Of a DNA stretch of 64,000 bases, positions 42,909-54,918 are shown one piece after another. How positions within the stretch are numbered: position 1 is the stretch's first letter; every line of letters begins with the position of its first letter. The position numbers and the translations under genes were made by a program. Origin of the DNA: an uncultured Deferribacterales bacterium. Lineage in GTDB: Bacteria > Chrysiogenota > Deferribacteres > Deferribacterales > Mucispirillaceae. The stretch spans positions 16,674 to 80,673 of the forward strand of contig CANTXF010000063.1 of assembly GCA_947853665.1 (NCBI GenBank), in the 5' to 3' direction. The notes under the pieces are model-generated. The model saw only the letters and a list, made by a program, of their open reading frames with translations, ran no database searches and was not told where the DNA came from.

Positions 42909-44771
42909 TTACTTGCGAAGCTTAGCCAGCTCCACGTCCAGCACCGCTATGGCGGAAAGGGCCACTCCAGGTATTCTGGAAGCCTGACCTAAAGTTCTAG
43001 GCATAACCTTTTTAAGCCGTTCGGCATATTCCGAGCGCAGGCCGGGAATGTTATCGTAGCTGAAACCTTTTGGAATGTCCACACCTTCAAGATTTCTGAA
43101 GCGCTCTACCTCTTTTTTCTGCTTTTCGATGTATCCGGCGTATTTTATCCTAGTTTCCGTCTGGGCGGCGCAGCGGCCTGTAAGCCCCGGCCCTATAATC
43201 GAACAGAGATAGCGATAGCTGATTTCGGGCCTTTTAAGAATCTCCGCCGCATATACGGACTGATTCACGTAAACTCCCGCCGCGGCCAGCTTTTCCGCGT
43301 TTTCAGGAGTAAGTTTTATAAGGGTATTTTTAAGGCGGTCTTCCTCCCTGGCAACGGCTTCCGCCTCCGCCTTATAGCGCTCGTAACGCCTCCCGGAAAT
43401 AAGCCCGAAAGACCGGCCATATTCTATAAGACGATTTTCCGCGTTATCTTCCCTTAAAAGAAGCCTGTATTCCCCTCTGGAACTGAACATTCTGTAAGGT
43501 TCATCCACGCCCTTAGTAACCAGGTCGTCCGTAAGCACGCCTATATAGCTTTCGTCCCTGCCGAGGATAAAAGGCTCTTTCCCGTCCAGGGCAAGCACCG
43601 CGTTTACGGCGGCCATAAAACCCTGAACGGCCGCTTCCTCATAACCGCTTGTGCCGTTCATCTGGCCCGCGAAATAAAGGCCCTTTATAAGCTTGGTTTC
43701 GTAAGTCGGATTAAGGCCGGTAGGCTGGAAAACGTCGTAAGCTATGGCATAAGCAGGCCTTGTAAACTGGCATTTTTCAAGGCCTTTCATGGTTCTGTAA
43801 GCGGCAAGCTGCACGTCGGCAGGCAGAGAGGTGGAAAATCCGTTGGCGTGGACCTCTTTAGCCGTAAGCCCTTCCGGTTCCAGGATAATATTATGGCGCT
43901 CCTTTTCCGGGAATTTCATAACCTTATCTTCCATTGAAGGACAGTAACGGGGCCCTTTCCAATCAGTAACGCTTTCGTTGTAAAAAGGACTTTCCCTTAA
44001 ATGCTCCCTCACTATTCTGTGGGTCTCTTCGTTTGTATGGGTGGTATAGCATTTTATCTGGGGAAGGGTTATTTTATCAGTTTCTGTGGAAAAGGGTATA
44101 ATTTCTGGATCGCTTTCGTGGGTTTCCAGACCGGAAAAATCTATACTGTCGATATGGATCCTCGCCGGAGTATCCGTTTTAAGCCTAACGGGGCTGAACC
44201 CCAGCCTTTTAAGAGACAAGGAAAGAGCCGAGGCGGAAGGCTCGTACATTCGCCCGGCCGGCATGGAAAATCCGCCGATATATATTATGCCGTCTATAAA
44301 GGTGCCGCCGCACACAACGAGCCTGCGGCATCCGAGAAACTGCCCGCAGGCGGTTTCAACACCCCGGACCTCGCCCCCTTCCGTAATGATATCTGTAACA
44401 ACGGACTGCTTAACGTCCAGACCGGGCTGGCTCATTATTACGGAGAGCATTCTGTCCTTATAAAGATATTTATCCGCCTGAGCCCTGCTGCTTTGCACCG
44501 CGGGGCCTTTTTTACGGTTTAATATTCTGAACTGTATTCCGCTGGCGTCGATATTTTTACCCATTTCCCCGCCCAGCGCGTCCAGATCTTTTACCAGATT
44601 TCCCTTACCCAGACCTCCTATTGCCGGATTGCAGCTCATAAGGGCGATATTGTCTATGCTTATGGTAACAAGGAGAGTGTCAGCCCCCATGCGGGCCGAC
44701 GCGAGAGCAGCCTCGCAGCCAGCATGGCCGGCGCCTAAAACTATTACGTCGTATTTTTCAGAGAAAATCAT
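42909..44771 (-). CDS. mnmG: tRNA U34 carboxymethylaminomethyltransferase MnmG, copy 2
   Basis: This is a second full-length MnmG, also 620 residues. It keeps GAGHAGCEAA, Cys47 in MSCNPAIGG, FRILNRKKGPAV (the canonical form) and GPRYCPSMEDK. The normally invariant Gly of RLKTGTP is Asp (RLKTDTPAR, residue 200), which could affect flavin binding. It directly follows mnmE, the usual partner. Whether one copy is specialised, or they form mixed dimers, cannot be told from sequence. A parS site lies 27 bp upstream. Confidence 0.92.
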   Translation of the reverse strand: MIFSEKYDVIVLGAGHAGCEAALASARMGADTLLVTISIDNIALMSCNPAIGGLGKGNLVKDLDALGGEMGKNIDASGIQFRILNRKKGPAVQSSRAQADKYLYKDRMLSVIMSQPGLDVKQSVVTDIITEGGEVRGVETACGQFLGCRRLVVCGGTFIDGIIYIGGFSMPAGRMYEPSASALSLSLKRLGFSPVRLKTDTPARIHIDSIDFSGLETHESDPEIIPFSTETDKITLPQIKCYTTHTNEETHRIVREHLRESPFYNESVTDWKGPRYCPSMEDKVMKFPEKERHNIILEPEGLTAKEVHANGFSTSLPADVQLAAYRTMKGLEKCQFTRPAYAIAYDVFQPTGLNPTYETKLIKGLYFAGQMNGTSGYEEAAVQGFMAAVNAVLALDGKEPFILGRDESYIGVLTDDLVTKGVDEPYRMFSSRGEYRLLLREDNAENRLIEYGRSFGLISGRRYERYKAEAEAVAREEDRLKNTLIKLTPENAEKLAAAGVYVNQSVYAAEILKRPEISYRYLCSIIGPGLTGRCAAQTETRIKYAGYIEKQKKEVERFRNLEGVDIPKGFSYDNIPGLRSEYAERLKKVMPRTLGQASRIPGVALSAIAVLDVELAKLRK

Positions 44772-44797
44772 AATATTGCGTAACCTGACAAATCAAA

Positions 44798-44813
44798 TGT
44801 TTCACGTGAAACA
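44798..44813. promoter_or_regulatory. parS site 2
   Basis: A second perfect TGTTTCACGTGAAACA lies between mnmE and mnmG copy 2. The same position relative to each mnmG suggests that parS was duplicated with the gene. Confidence 0.93.
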
Positions 44814-44876
44814 TAAAAAAACAAACCGCAGTCGTTCAAGCGGGAAAATTTACTACGAAAGAAGTCTTACGCCGTA

Positions 44877-46217
44877 TTATTTGCCTATACAGAATCTGCT
44901 GAATACCCTGTCCAAAACTTCTTCCGTATATTTTTCGCCGGTTATTTCCTCAAACTGGGAAACGCAGCGGTCAATATCCATAGCCGCCATATCCAGAGGC
45001 CTGCCGGAAAAATCCTCCAGCAGAGAGCTTAATACTCCTGCGATAACCCTTAAACCGTGAGCGTGCCGCTCCGTAACGGAAACCACGCCGGATATTTTAT
45101 CGCTGTCCAGTACGCCGGTTTTTTCCTTTATCAATTCTATAAGTTTATCTATATTGCTGTTTTCCGCGGCGGAAACGAGAATATCCGCAGGCACAAAGCC
45201 CGACGGGCTGTAAACGTCGGACTTATTGCCTATAATTATCCTTTCGCAGCCTTCGGTCATATCCAGTATCCGGGCGTCGTTATCGTCCAGCACGCCGGAA
45301 AGGTCCAGCACAACAAGAACAAGGTCGGCAGATTCTATTTTTGATCTGCTGCGTTTTACGCCCTCCGATTCCAGATAATCGCCCGATTCCCTTACCCCCG
45401 CCGTATCCACTATCTGCACCGGCACGGTTCCGAGATAAAGGTCTTCCTTTATGTAATCTCTGGTAGTTCCCGGAACGTCTGAAACTATCGCCCTTTCCTC
45501 CCGCAAAAGAGCGTTGAGAAGGGACGACTTGCCCACGTTGGGCTTTCCCGCGATCACCACTGTAAAACCACGCCTGTGTGTGCGCAGACAGCGGTAAGCC
45601 ATAAGCAGGGATTTACATTCTTCAAGAATGTCCTTTACGCCCGCGATAATCTCGCCGTCGTCCTCGCCGGTGTCCTCGTCTGGAAAATCGAGCCTGGCCT
45701 CTATAACAGCCTTTATATCCAGAAGGCAGTCCTTCATTTCGTCCAGCTTGCGCCGCACCTCTCCGTCGAGCTGGCCGTAGGCGTGACGGGCTCCCGTTTC
45801 CGTTCCCGCAGAGATAAGCTCCTGAACGGCCTCAGCCTGGGTAAGGTCCATTTTGCCGTTAAGAAAAGCCCGTCTTGAAAATTCGCCCGGTTCGGCCCGG
45901 CGTATGCCCATATCGTATAAGGCGCCAAGAGCGGAAGTAACGATAACAGGGTTCCCATGGAAGGAAATTTCCACTACATCCTCACCAGTATAGCTGTGAG
46001 GGGCTTTAAAATATACGGCCAGCACGTCGTCCCTGATGCCGTCCTTTTCCGACTGGAAAATATAGCGCTTCATCATGTTGGGAATAGGGTCCGGCACGCC
46101 GCCTCCCGAAAGGCGCATGGCAGAAAAAACCTTTAAAGCCCCGGAGCCGGAAACGCGCACGGTTATAACGGGAGCTGTAACAAGGGGGGTTATGGGAGCG
46201 GCTATGGTATCGTTCAT
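44877..46217 (-). CDS. mnmE: tRNA modification GTPase MnmE
   Basis: MnmE pairs with MnmG in cmnm5U34 synthesis. The 446-residue product has a THF-binding N-terminal domain, helical segments and a G domain with GKPNVGKSSLLN (G1), DVPGTTRD (G2), DTAGVRESGD (G3) and GNKSD (G4), and ends with the catalytic CIGK. The N-terminal loop, usually IATPxGxGAI, reads ITPLVTAPVITV and is atypical. The MNDTIAAP start is chosen over TTG at 46229. It lies between folD and the mnmG pair. Confidence 0.95.
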   Translation of the reverse strand: MNDTIAAPITPLVTAPVITVRVSGSGALKVFSAMRLSGGGVPDPIPNMMKRYIFQSEKDGIRDDVLAVYFKAPHSYTGEDVVEISFHGNPVIVTSALGALYDMGIRRAEPGEFSRRAFLNGKMDLTQAEAVQELISAGTETGARHAYGQLDGEVRRKLDEMKDCLLDIKAVIEARLDFPDEDTGEDDGEIIAGVKDILEECKSLLMAYRCLRTHRRGFTVVIAGKPNVGKSSLLNALLREERAIVSDVPGTTRDYIKEDLYLGTVPVQIVDTAGVRESGDYLESEGVKRSRSKIESADLVLVVLDLSGVLDDNDARILDMTEGCERIIIGNKSDVYSPSGFVPADILVSAAENSNIDKLIELIKEKTGVLDSDKISGVVSVTERHAHGLRVIAGVLSSLLEDFSGRPLDMAAMDIDRCVSQFEEITGEKYTEEVLDRVFSRFCIGK

Positions 46218-46264
46218 TACATATCTCAAAGGAGCGGAGCTTTTATATAAACCCGCCCGGCAAA

Positions 46265-47116
46265 TTAAAGACCAGCAGCCTTTTTACAGGCTTTCAGGGT
46301 ATTCTGCATAAGGGTGGTTATGGTCATAGGCCCTACTCCGCCGGGAACCGGGGTTATAAAAGAGGCCTTTTCCGAAACGCTTTCAAAGTCCACGTCGCCG
46401 CAGAGTTTTCCGTCCACCCTGTTCATGCCCACGTCAATTACAACGGCCCCGTCCCTGACAAAATCAGCAGTTACGAAGCGGGCCCTGCCCACAGCGGCTA
46501 CGATAACGTCCGCGGCGGCGCATATATCCTTAATATTTTTCGTTTTGGAATGACATACGGTAACGGTAGCGTCTGCCTTAACGAGCATGGCGGCCATAGG
46601 CTTGCCGACTATATTGCTGCGGCCTATTACCACGGCGTTTTTGCCTTTAAGGTCTATGCCGTAGTCGGCCATCATATTCATAACGCCTAAGGGAGTGCAG
46701 GGCATAAGGCAGTCCTCACCGATATTGAGAAGGCCCACGTTATAGGGATGAAAGCCGTCCACGTCCTTTTCCGGCTTAATGGCCCGCAGGATTTTTTTCT
46801 CGTCCACCCCGGCGGGCAGAGGCAGCTGCACAAGTATGCCGTGTATCGCGGGATCGTTATTATATTTTTCCACTAAAGAAAGAATATCCCCGGTAGTGAC
46901 GGAAGCGGGCACCCTGTCCACTACGGAATAAAACCCTGCCTCCACCGCTGCCTTTTCCTTGGAGCCCACATATACTGCGCTTGCCGGGTCGTCTCCGGCG
47001 AGAATCACCGCAATGCCCGGAACAAGTCCGTGTTTATCCTTAAGCTCAGCCGTTTCTTCCTTTAAACGGGTCCTGAATTTTGCGGACAGCTCCTTGCCGT
47101 TAAGTATCTGCGCCAT
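46265..47116 (-). CDS. folD: Methylenetetrahydrofolate dehydrogenase/cyclohydrolase
   Basis: FolD interconverts methylene-THF and formyl-THF through methenyl-THF with NADP. The 283-residue product has YVGSKEKAAVEAGF with the catalytic Lys, VQLPLPAGVDEKKIL, PEKDVDGFHPYN and the cofactor motif VIGRSNIVGKPMA. All core motifs are intact. It starts on the gyrA stop (TAATG). Its product, methylene-THF, is a substrate of the MnmE-MnmG complex encoded directly downstream, a sensible neighbourhood. Confidence 0.96.
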   Translation of the reverse strand: MAQILNGKELSAKFRTRLKEETAELKDKHGLVPGIAVILAGDDPASAVYVGSKEKAAVEAGFYSVVDRVPASVTTGDILSLVEKYNNDPAIHGILVQLPLPAGVDEKKILRAIKPEKDVDGFHPYNVGLLNIGEDCLMPCTPLGVMNMMADYGIDLKGKNAVVIGRSNIVGKPMAAMLVKADATVTVCHSKTKNIKDICAAADVIVAAVGRARFVTADFVRDGAVVIDVGMNRVDGKLCGDVDFESVSEKASFITPVPGGVGPMTITTLMQNTLKACKKAAGL

Positions 47117-49587
47117 TATTGGGCCTCCTCGCCGTTTTCGGCTTCGTCGCCGCCGTCTGCTCCTTCGGGAACCACGGCGAAAGATATTATCTCGTCCCCG
47201 GACGTATTCATAAGCCTTACGCCCTGAGTATCGCGTTTAAGAACCGATATTTCGCCGACGGAAATACGTATTGTTTTGCCGTTTTTCGTAACGAGCATAA
47301 CGTCGTTGTCGCTCGTAACCTGCTTTGCTCCGGTAATAACGCCCGTTTTCTGGGTTATTTTCATCAGCTTAAGGCCTTTGCCGCCTCTTGACTGAACCCT
47401 GTATTCCTCTATGGGGGTGCACTTTCCGTATCCCAGAGCCGTTACCGTAAGTATCTGAGAGGATGTTTTTATAACTTCGAGAGAAACGACCTCGTCTTTC
47501 CTTTCCAGGGTAATGCCTTTAACCCCGGTAGCCACGCGGCCCATAGGCCGCACGTCAGAAGCGGCGAACTGTATGGTTTTGCCCTGCTTCGTGGCGATAA
47601 ATATGGCGTCCTCCTCGGATGTGAGCAGAGAGGCCACGATCTCGTCACCCTCCCGCAGTTTAAGGGCCGTTATGCCGCTTCGCCCGCTTTTGAATTCGCT
47701 GGTCATGACCCGCTTTACAACGCCCTGCTTTGTTCCGAAAAATATGGATTTATTATCGTCCTTTTCGGCTACCGTAAGGATGGAGGCGATTTTTTCATCG
47801 TCGTCCAGAGTAAGCAGATTGGATATATGCCTGCCCTTGGCGTCCCTGCTTTGCTCTGGTATCTGATAAACCTTTAAAAAGTGGACCTTGCCTTTATTGG
47901 TAAAAATAAAAAGCTGCGTATGATTTGTGGTAACCATAAGGCTTTCAACAAAATCGTCCGCCTTGGCGGCCGTTGCTCCCGTTTTGCCTTTCCCCCCGCG
48001 TTTCTGGGCGGAAAAGTTTGAAAGAAGCGTCCGCTTTATATACCCGTTGTGGGTTATAGTAACTACGGTGTCGTCGTTAGGTATAAGGTCCTCATAGTTA
48101 AATTCGTCCACCTCTTCGGATATTTCCGTCCTTCTGCCGTCTCCGAAGCGCTTTTTAATATCCTCGAATTCATCTTTTATAACGCCCATAAGAACCGTTC
48201 TCGAATTAAGTATGCCGTTATAGTATTCTATATCTTTAAGAAGGCCCTCGTACTCCTCGTTGAGCTTATCTATCTCCAGGCCCGTAAGTTTGGCTAGGCG
48301 CATATCGAGTATGGCCTGAGACTGAACCTCGGAAAGGGAAAACTTCGCCATAAGGGCCTGCTTTGCAGACGGCGTGTCCTTGGAAGCCTTTATAACGGCC
48401 ACTACCTCGTCGATATTCTGCACGGCGATACGCAGGCCCTCCACAATATGGAGCCTTTCCTCCGCTTTATTGAGCAGATACCTGGTGCGGCGGGTAACCA
48501 CGTCTATTCTGTGGTCGATAAATTCGCTCAGTATATTTTCCAGAGTCAGGATCTTCGGCCTGCCGCCTACGAGAGCCACCATATTTATACCGAAGGAAGA
48601 TTCGAGGGCGGTAAACTTATAAAGCCTGTTAAGGATAACCTCCGCCGATTCGCCTTTCTTTACGTCGATTATTATCTTTATGCCGTGCATATTGGAAACG
48701 TCTCTGATATCCGTAATGCCGGGTATCCTTTTCTCGTTTACCAGCTCGGCTATTTTCTCAACAAGAACGGCTTTGTTTACCTGATAAGGTATTTCTGTAA
48801 TTACTATCTGCTCTTTTCCGCCCTTTTTGGACTCGGTTATTTCCGCCCTGGCCCTTATTTTTATAGTTGCACGCCCGGTTTTATAGGCGTTTATTATTTC
48901 GTTTCTGCCCATTATTATCCCGGCCGTGGGAAAATCGGGCCCCTTGATTATGGAAAAAAGCTTATCGGGAGAATAATCATCCGCATCTATCATGTATAAA
49001 AGAGCATCCATAACCTCCGTAAGGTTATGGGGCGGAATGTTCGTCGCCATACCAACGGCGATGCCGCTTATGCCGTTTATAAGCAGATTTGGTATTTTCG
49101 TGGGAAAAACGGTAGGCTCCGTAAGGGAGCCGTCGTAGTTGGGTATAAAATCCACAGTATCCGAATTGATATCGGCCATAAGCTCGTCGCTTATCCGGGC
49201 CATTCTGGCTTCGGTATAACGGGAAGCGGCGGCGGAATCGCCGTCTATGGAGCCGAAGTTACCCTGGCCTATAACAAGCGGATACCGCATGGAAAAATCC
49301 TGGGCAAGGCGCACAAGGGTATCGTAAATGGCCGAGTCGCCGTGGGGGTGGAGCTTACCCATGGTATCCCCCACGATACGGGCGGATTTTTTATTGGGCT
49401 TGTTATACTGAACGCCCATTTCGTTCATGGTATAAAGAACCCGCCTGTGAACGGGCTTAAGGCCGTCCCGCACGTCCGGCAGCGCCCTGCCTGCGATAAC
49501 GCTCATGGCATAGTCGAGATAACTGTTTTTAAGAGTCTCCTCTATGCTTATGTCTTCAATCTGTCTGTTTATGCTGTTGTTATCCAT
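47116..49587 (-). CDS. gyrA: DNA gyrase subunit A
   Basis: GyrA cleaves and rejoins DNA to introduce negative supercoils. The 823-residue product has HPHGDSAIYDT, with Ser and Asp at the positions where fluoroquinolone resistance changes occur, the active-site Tyr in AASRYTEARM, and the GyrA-box QKRGGKGKTG in the DNA-wrapping C-terminal domain. The acidic tail (about 20 residues) is typical. It lies 8 bp after gyrB. Confidence 0.97.
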   Translation of the reverse strand: MDNNSINRQIEDISIEETLKNSYLDYAMSVIAGRALPDVRDGLKPVHRRVLYTMNEMGVQYNKPNKKSARIVGDTMGKLHPHGDSAIYDTLVRLAQDFSMRYPLVIGQGNFGSIDGDSAAASRYTEARMARISDELMADINSDTVDFIPNYDGSLTEPTVFPTKIPNLLINGISGIAVGMATNIPPHNLTEVMDALLYMIDADDYSPDKLFSIIKGPDFPTAGIIMGRNEIINAYKTGRATIKIRARAEITESKKGGKEQIVITEIPYQVNKAVLVEKIAELVNEKRIPGITDIRDVSNMHGIKIIIDVKKGESAEVILNRLYKFTALESSFGINMVALVGGRPKILTLENILSEFIDHRIDVVTRRTRYLLNKAEERLHIVEGLRIAVQNIDEVVAVIKASKDTPSAKQALMAKFSLSEVQSQAILDMRLAKLTGLEIDKLNEEYEGLLKDIEYYNGILNSRTVLMGVIKDEFEDIKKRFGDGRRTEISEEVDEFNYEDLIPNDDTVVTITHNGYIKRTLLSNFSAQKRGGKGKTGATAAKADDFVESLMVTTNHTQLFIFTNKGKVHFLKVYQIPEQSRDAKGRHISNLLTLDDDEKIASILTVAEKDDNKSIFFGTKQGVVKRVMTSEFKSGRSGITALKLREGDEIVASLLTSEEDAIFIATKQGKTIQFAASDVRPMGRVATGVKGITLERKDEVVSLEVIKTSSQILTVTALGYGKCTPIEEYRVQSRGGKGLKLMKITQKTGVITGAKQVTSDNDVMLVTKNGKTIRISVGEISVLKRDTQGVRLMNTSGDEIISFAVVPEGADGGDEAENGEEAQ

Positions 49588-49595
49588 TTATCCGC

Positions 49596-51977
<2,382 letters not shown>

Positions 51978-52991
51978 TTATCCTTGGAGAAAAATAGTAT
52001 TTTTAAAACCGAGCCTGATGTTTTCCACGCCCGTATATATAGCTTGTCTATCGTTTGAAAAACGCTCTCTGAGAAGCTCCGCCCTTTTTCCGTCAAGACC
52101 GGCCTCAAAGTCGTCTAAAAGAGTTATTATACTGATTTTTCTGAGTTCTTCAATATGTTTTGCGGCGGAGAGAAGCGCAAGCATCGAGAAGGTTTTTTTC
52201 TGCCCGAAGGAGGAAAATTTCTCTATAAGCTTTCCGTTGAGGCACATATCGGCCCTGTCTCTGTGAACCCCGTAATCGCACCGCTTTTTTACAATTTCCT
52301 TTTCCAGAAGAGAACGATCGTTTACGTTCGTTTTATATGATATGAAAACCGGGTCCATTTTAAAGGCGGATTCTTCGTACAGTTTTTCAAGATCCTTATT
52401 TATGGCGGCTATTACGCTTTTTCTTCTTTCCGATATAAGGAGGGACAGTTTTATTATTTCTTCGTTAAGCACTTCTATATACGTTTTATCCGGCCTTTCG
52501 CCTTCAAGTTCCGCAGCTTTCTGTGTTATAAGACGTTTATATGATCTTATATCGTCAATGTGCCTTTTTTCGGCGTAAAAAGCGAATCTGTCTATAAAGG
52601 AACGTCTTTCCGACTGGTCTCTGCTTAATATACCCGGGTTTTCGGGAGTATGGCATGCGACGGGTACGGAGAATATATAGTCGGAAACGCTTTCGACGGG
52701 GGCTTCGTCTGCGGAAAGATATTTTTTTCCGTCGTATTTAAGCTTTATTTCCCTTTTAAAGCCGTTTTCTTCCGTTTCGGCTTCTATGCGCATAAAGGGC
52801 TCGTTAAAAGAAACCATACCGGAAACCGGCTGCTTTCTGAACCCTCTCATAGCTAATAACAGATAGGCCGCTTCAAGAACGGTAGTTTTGCCGGAACCGT
52901 TTGCTCCCGTGAATATGATTTCGTCATGGAGTTCAAAATATGAACGGGAGTGGTTCCTTACATTGAAAAGCGCAAGGGAATTTATTTTCAT
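51978..52991 (-). CDS. recF: DNA replication and repair protein RecF
   Basis: RecF is an SMC-like ATPase that with RecOR loads RecA at single-strand gaps. The 337-residue product has Walker A GANGSGKTT, the SRDQSERRSFIDRFAF region and the ABC-type C-terminal signature ITLLDDFEAGLDGKR. It lies between dnaN and gyrB, the classical dnaA-dnaN-recF-gyrB order. Confidence 0.95.
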   Translation of the reverse strand: MKINSLALFNVRNHSRSYFELHDEIIFTGANGSGKTTVLEAAYLLLAMRGFRKQPVSGMVSFNEPFMRIEAETEENGFKREIKLKYDGKKYLSADEAPVESVSDYIFSVPVACHTPENPGILSRDQSERRSFIDRFAFYAEKRHIDDIRSYKRLITQKAAELEGERPDKTYIEVLNEEIIKLSLLISERRKSVIAAINKDLEKLYEESAFKMDPVFISYKTNVNDRSLLEKEIVKKRCDYGVHRDRADMCLNGKLIEKFSSFGQKKTFSMLALLSAAKHIEELRKISIITLLDDFEAGLDGKRAELLRERFSNDRQAIYTGVENIRLGFKNTIFLQG

Positions 52992-53015
52992 CTGATTTTT
53001 TAAAGAACGTTTTTT

Positions 53016-53045
53016 AGCCGCTCCGTTTTATAGCGGCTGTTTTTC
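53016..53045 (+). terminator. Hairpin with T-run in the dnaN-recF gap, plus orientation
   Basis: AGCCGCT and AGCGGCT form a 7-bp stem followed by GTTTTTCGTTTTT on the plus strand. The flanking genes run on the minus strand, so it would stop antisense transcripts; on the minus strand the hairpin is followed by A residues. Confidence 0.4.
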
Positions 53046-53079
53046 GTTTTTCCTGATATGGCTTTTCCCTTTTCAGCCG

Positions 53080-54186
53080 TTAAATTTTATCTATGGATAT
53101 GGGAACTACAAGATAACGGTATCTTTCGCTTTCGGGGGTTATAAGGGCGGGGGAGCGCCTGTCAGCCATTTCCAGGGTAAATCCGTCCGTCTCTATGTTT
53201 GAAAGGATCTCCGTAACGTGTTTGGCGTTTAATATTATTTCGAATTTATCGCCGGAATATTCTATATCTTCCAGGGTTTCGGAGCCCTGTCCGTATTCCG
53301 TTTCAAGGCTTGCCATATTTAGCCTGCCGTTTTCAAAGGAGAGCATTAATCCCGGAGTGTCCTCGCTTGATATGGCAGACACCCTTTTGGCGGCGTCTAT
53401 AAACTGTTTCCTGTCCATTTTGGCTTTAACGGGATATTCATTGTTAAATAGCCTGCTTACGCCTTTTACGAATTTTTCTATGAGTTTTGAATATATTATC
53501 ATATTTTCCGTTTTGAATGATATCTGCCGCCTATCCGTTTCTATTTCTACCGGCCCGCGGCCTTCCAGGATTCTTATAAGCTCCACTATGGTTTTTTTGG
53601 GTATGTTTACTGTAAATTCGTCCGAAAATTCCGCGTCGAACAGGGTTGAAGCTATGGCCACCCTTTGCAGGCCCGTTGCGAACATTTCAAGGCAGTTGCC
53701 GTAAACGTTGAACTGGGCTCCGGTATATTCCAGCTTCTGCGATTCGTTTGAAATACAGAACCATATTCTTTTAAGCAGCGTTATAAGTTCTTTGGAGTCT
53801 ATTTTAAGGTAATATTCCGGGTTTATGTCCGACATTGTGGGAAAGCCTTCCGGGCTCATTGTGGATAGCTTGAAAACGGAGCGGCCGGATTTTATATTAA
53901 GTCTTGAACCGTCGAAATGAAAATCGATAAGAGAGCCGTCGGGAAGTTCTTTCACTATATCGAACAGCTTTTTTCCGCTTACGGTAAGCGCTCCCGTTTC
54001 CGAAGCGTCTACATCCATAGAGCAGCAGAAGCCTACCTGATAGTTTGTGGCCTTCATGGTCAGTTTATTTTCTTCCACGCTTATATGGATATTCTGGAGA
54101 AGCGTGTTCAGATTTTTAGGGCTTGTGAAGCTGGTAGCGTATTGTATGTATGGGAGAACGCTTTCTTTTACGGCGGAGAATCTCAT
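53080..54186 (-). CDS. dnaN: DNA polymerase III sliding clamp beta
   Basis: The beta clamp tethers DNA polymerase III to DNA. The 368-residue product shows the three-fold repeated clamp fold and ends YRYLVVPISIDKI, near the C-terminus that contacts clamp-binding motifs (the usual MPxRL tail reads VPISI here). The start at MRFSAVKES follows a GGAG at good spacing; a frame start 12 bp earlier is possible. It follows dnaA after a long AT-rich gap holding repeat copy B. Confidence 0.95.
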   Translation of the reverse strand: MRFSAVKESVLPYIQYATSFTSPKNLNTLLQNIHISVEENKLTMKATNYQVGFCCSMDVDASETGALTVSGKKLFDIVKELPDGSLIDFHFDGSRLNIKSGRSVFKLSTMSPEGFPTMSDINPEYYLKIDSKELITLLKRIWFCISNESQKLEYTGAQFNVYGNCLEMFATGLQRVAIASTLFDAEFSDEFTVNIPKKTIVELIRILEGRGPVEIETDRRQISFKTENMIIYSKLIEKFVKGVSRLFNNEYPVKAKMDRKQFIDAAKRVSAISSEDTPGLMLSFENGRLNMASLETEYGQGSETLEDIEYSGDKFEIILNAKHVTEILSNIETDGFTLEMADRRSPALITPESERYRYLVVPISIDKI

Positions 54187-54918
54187 GATTTGCTCCATTT
54201 TCTTTTATAGTATTAGGCTGCTGTCCTTTGATATAGTATGGAAAATATCTATAACAAGCTTTACTTTTGATAGTTTAGTTTGTCATAAGTATTTTCATAA
54301 CCCTACGTTTATTTTATAAGGATATGGCCTTTATTATATATATTTGTTGCAGTTATTATAGGTGTTTTGATAACTGAAAACAAGAAAAATATATTAAATC
54401 CATAAAGGATTTTAGAGAAAAATATCTTGTTGTTATCTTTTAACTGTTTTCAACGGGTGATTTTTTAAAGGTTATTTTCTGCCGCGTACGGTTATTGAAA
54501 ATATTTATGCAGATGCTCCCTAATGAAGATAGTTATGGCAAATAATTATAATAATTTTTAGCAGTCAAAACATTCATAATCGTGCCCGCGGGGCGATACA
54601 AACTTGACGAGCCCTTTAAGAGATCGCCTTGCAGGAAGCTTCGGGCGAGATTATTCATTACCCCGGAGCAAGCCGCCGTATTATAAATATCTTCCATAAC
54701 TTTATACTAACCTTTATCGGTGGATAGCAGCCAATATTTATAATACCGGTTCCGGGATGTAAAAAAAGTGTTTCCGGCTGTTTTGGTTAAAGGGATGAAG
54801 TTATTAATAGCTGTTAAAAACTCTATGTGTTGATAACTTGAGAAACTTAATAAAAAGCATATGTAAAGGAGATTACGGCTGTTGAAGAAATTTTTGGTCA
54901 AAAGGTTCGGGCGGCCGT
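54187..54918. other. Candidate replication origin between dnaA and dnaN
   Basis: This gap of about 730 bp between dnaA and dnaN is strongly AT-rich outside repeat copy B (54511-54718). A DnaA-box-like TGTTGATAA lies at 54828-54836. Other perfect DnaA boxes were not found by eye. The dnaA-dnaN gap is a common oriC site, and upstream of dnaA there is no space for one. No gene was recognised. Confidence 0.4.
54511..54718 (-). repeat. TIR-bounded intergenic repeat, copy B (reverse)
   Basis: Read on the minus strand, this copy has the left arm AAGTTATGGAAGATATTTAT, then CGGCGGCTTGCTCCGGGGTAAT, the GCAAGGCG block and the right arm AATTATTATAATTATTTGCC. GCTCCGGG can pair with CCCGAAGC apart from one mismatch. 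It lies inside the candidate origin region. Confidence 0.8.

Noticed and set aside
41016..44771. Assembly artefact duplicating mnmG
   Set aside because: The copies differ at many positions, including conserved ones, so they are true paralogues.
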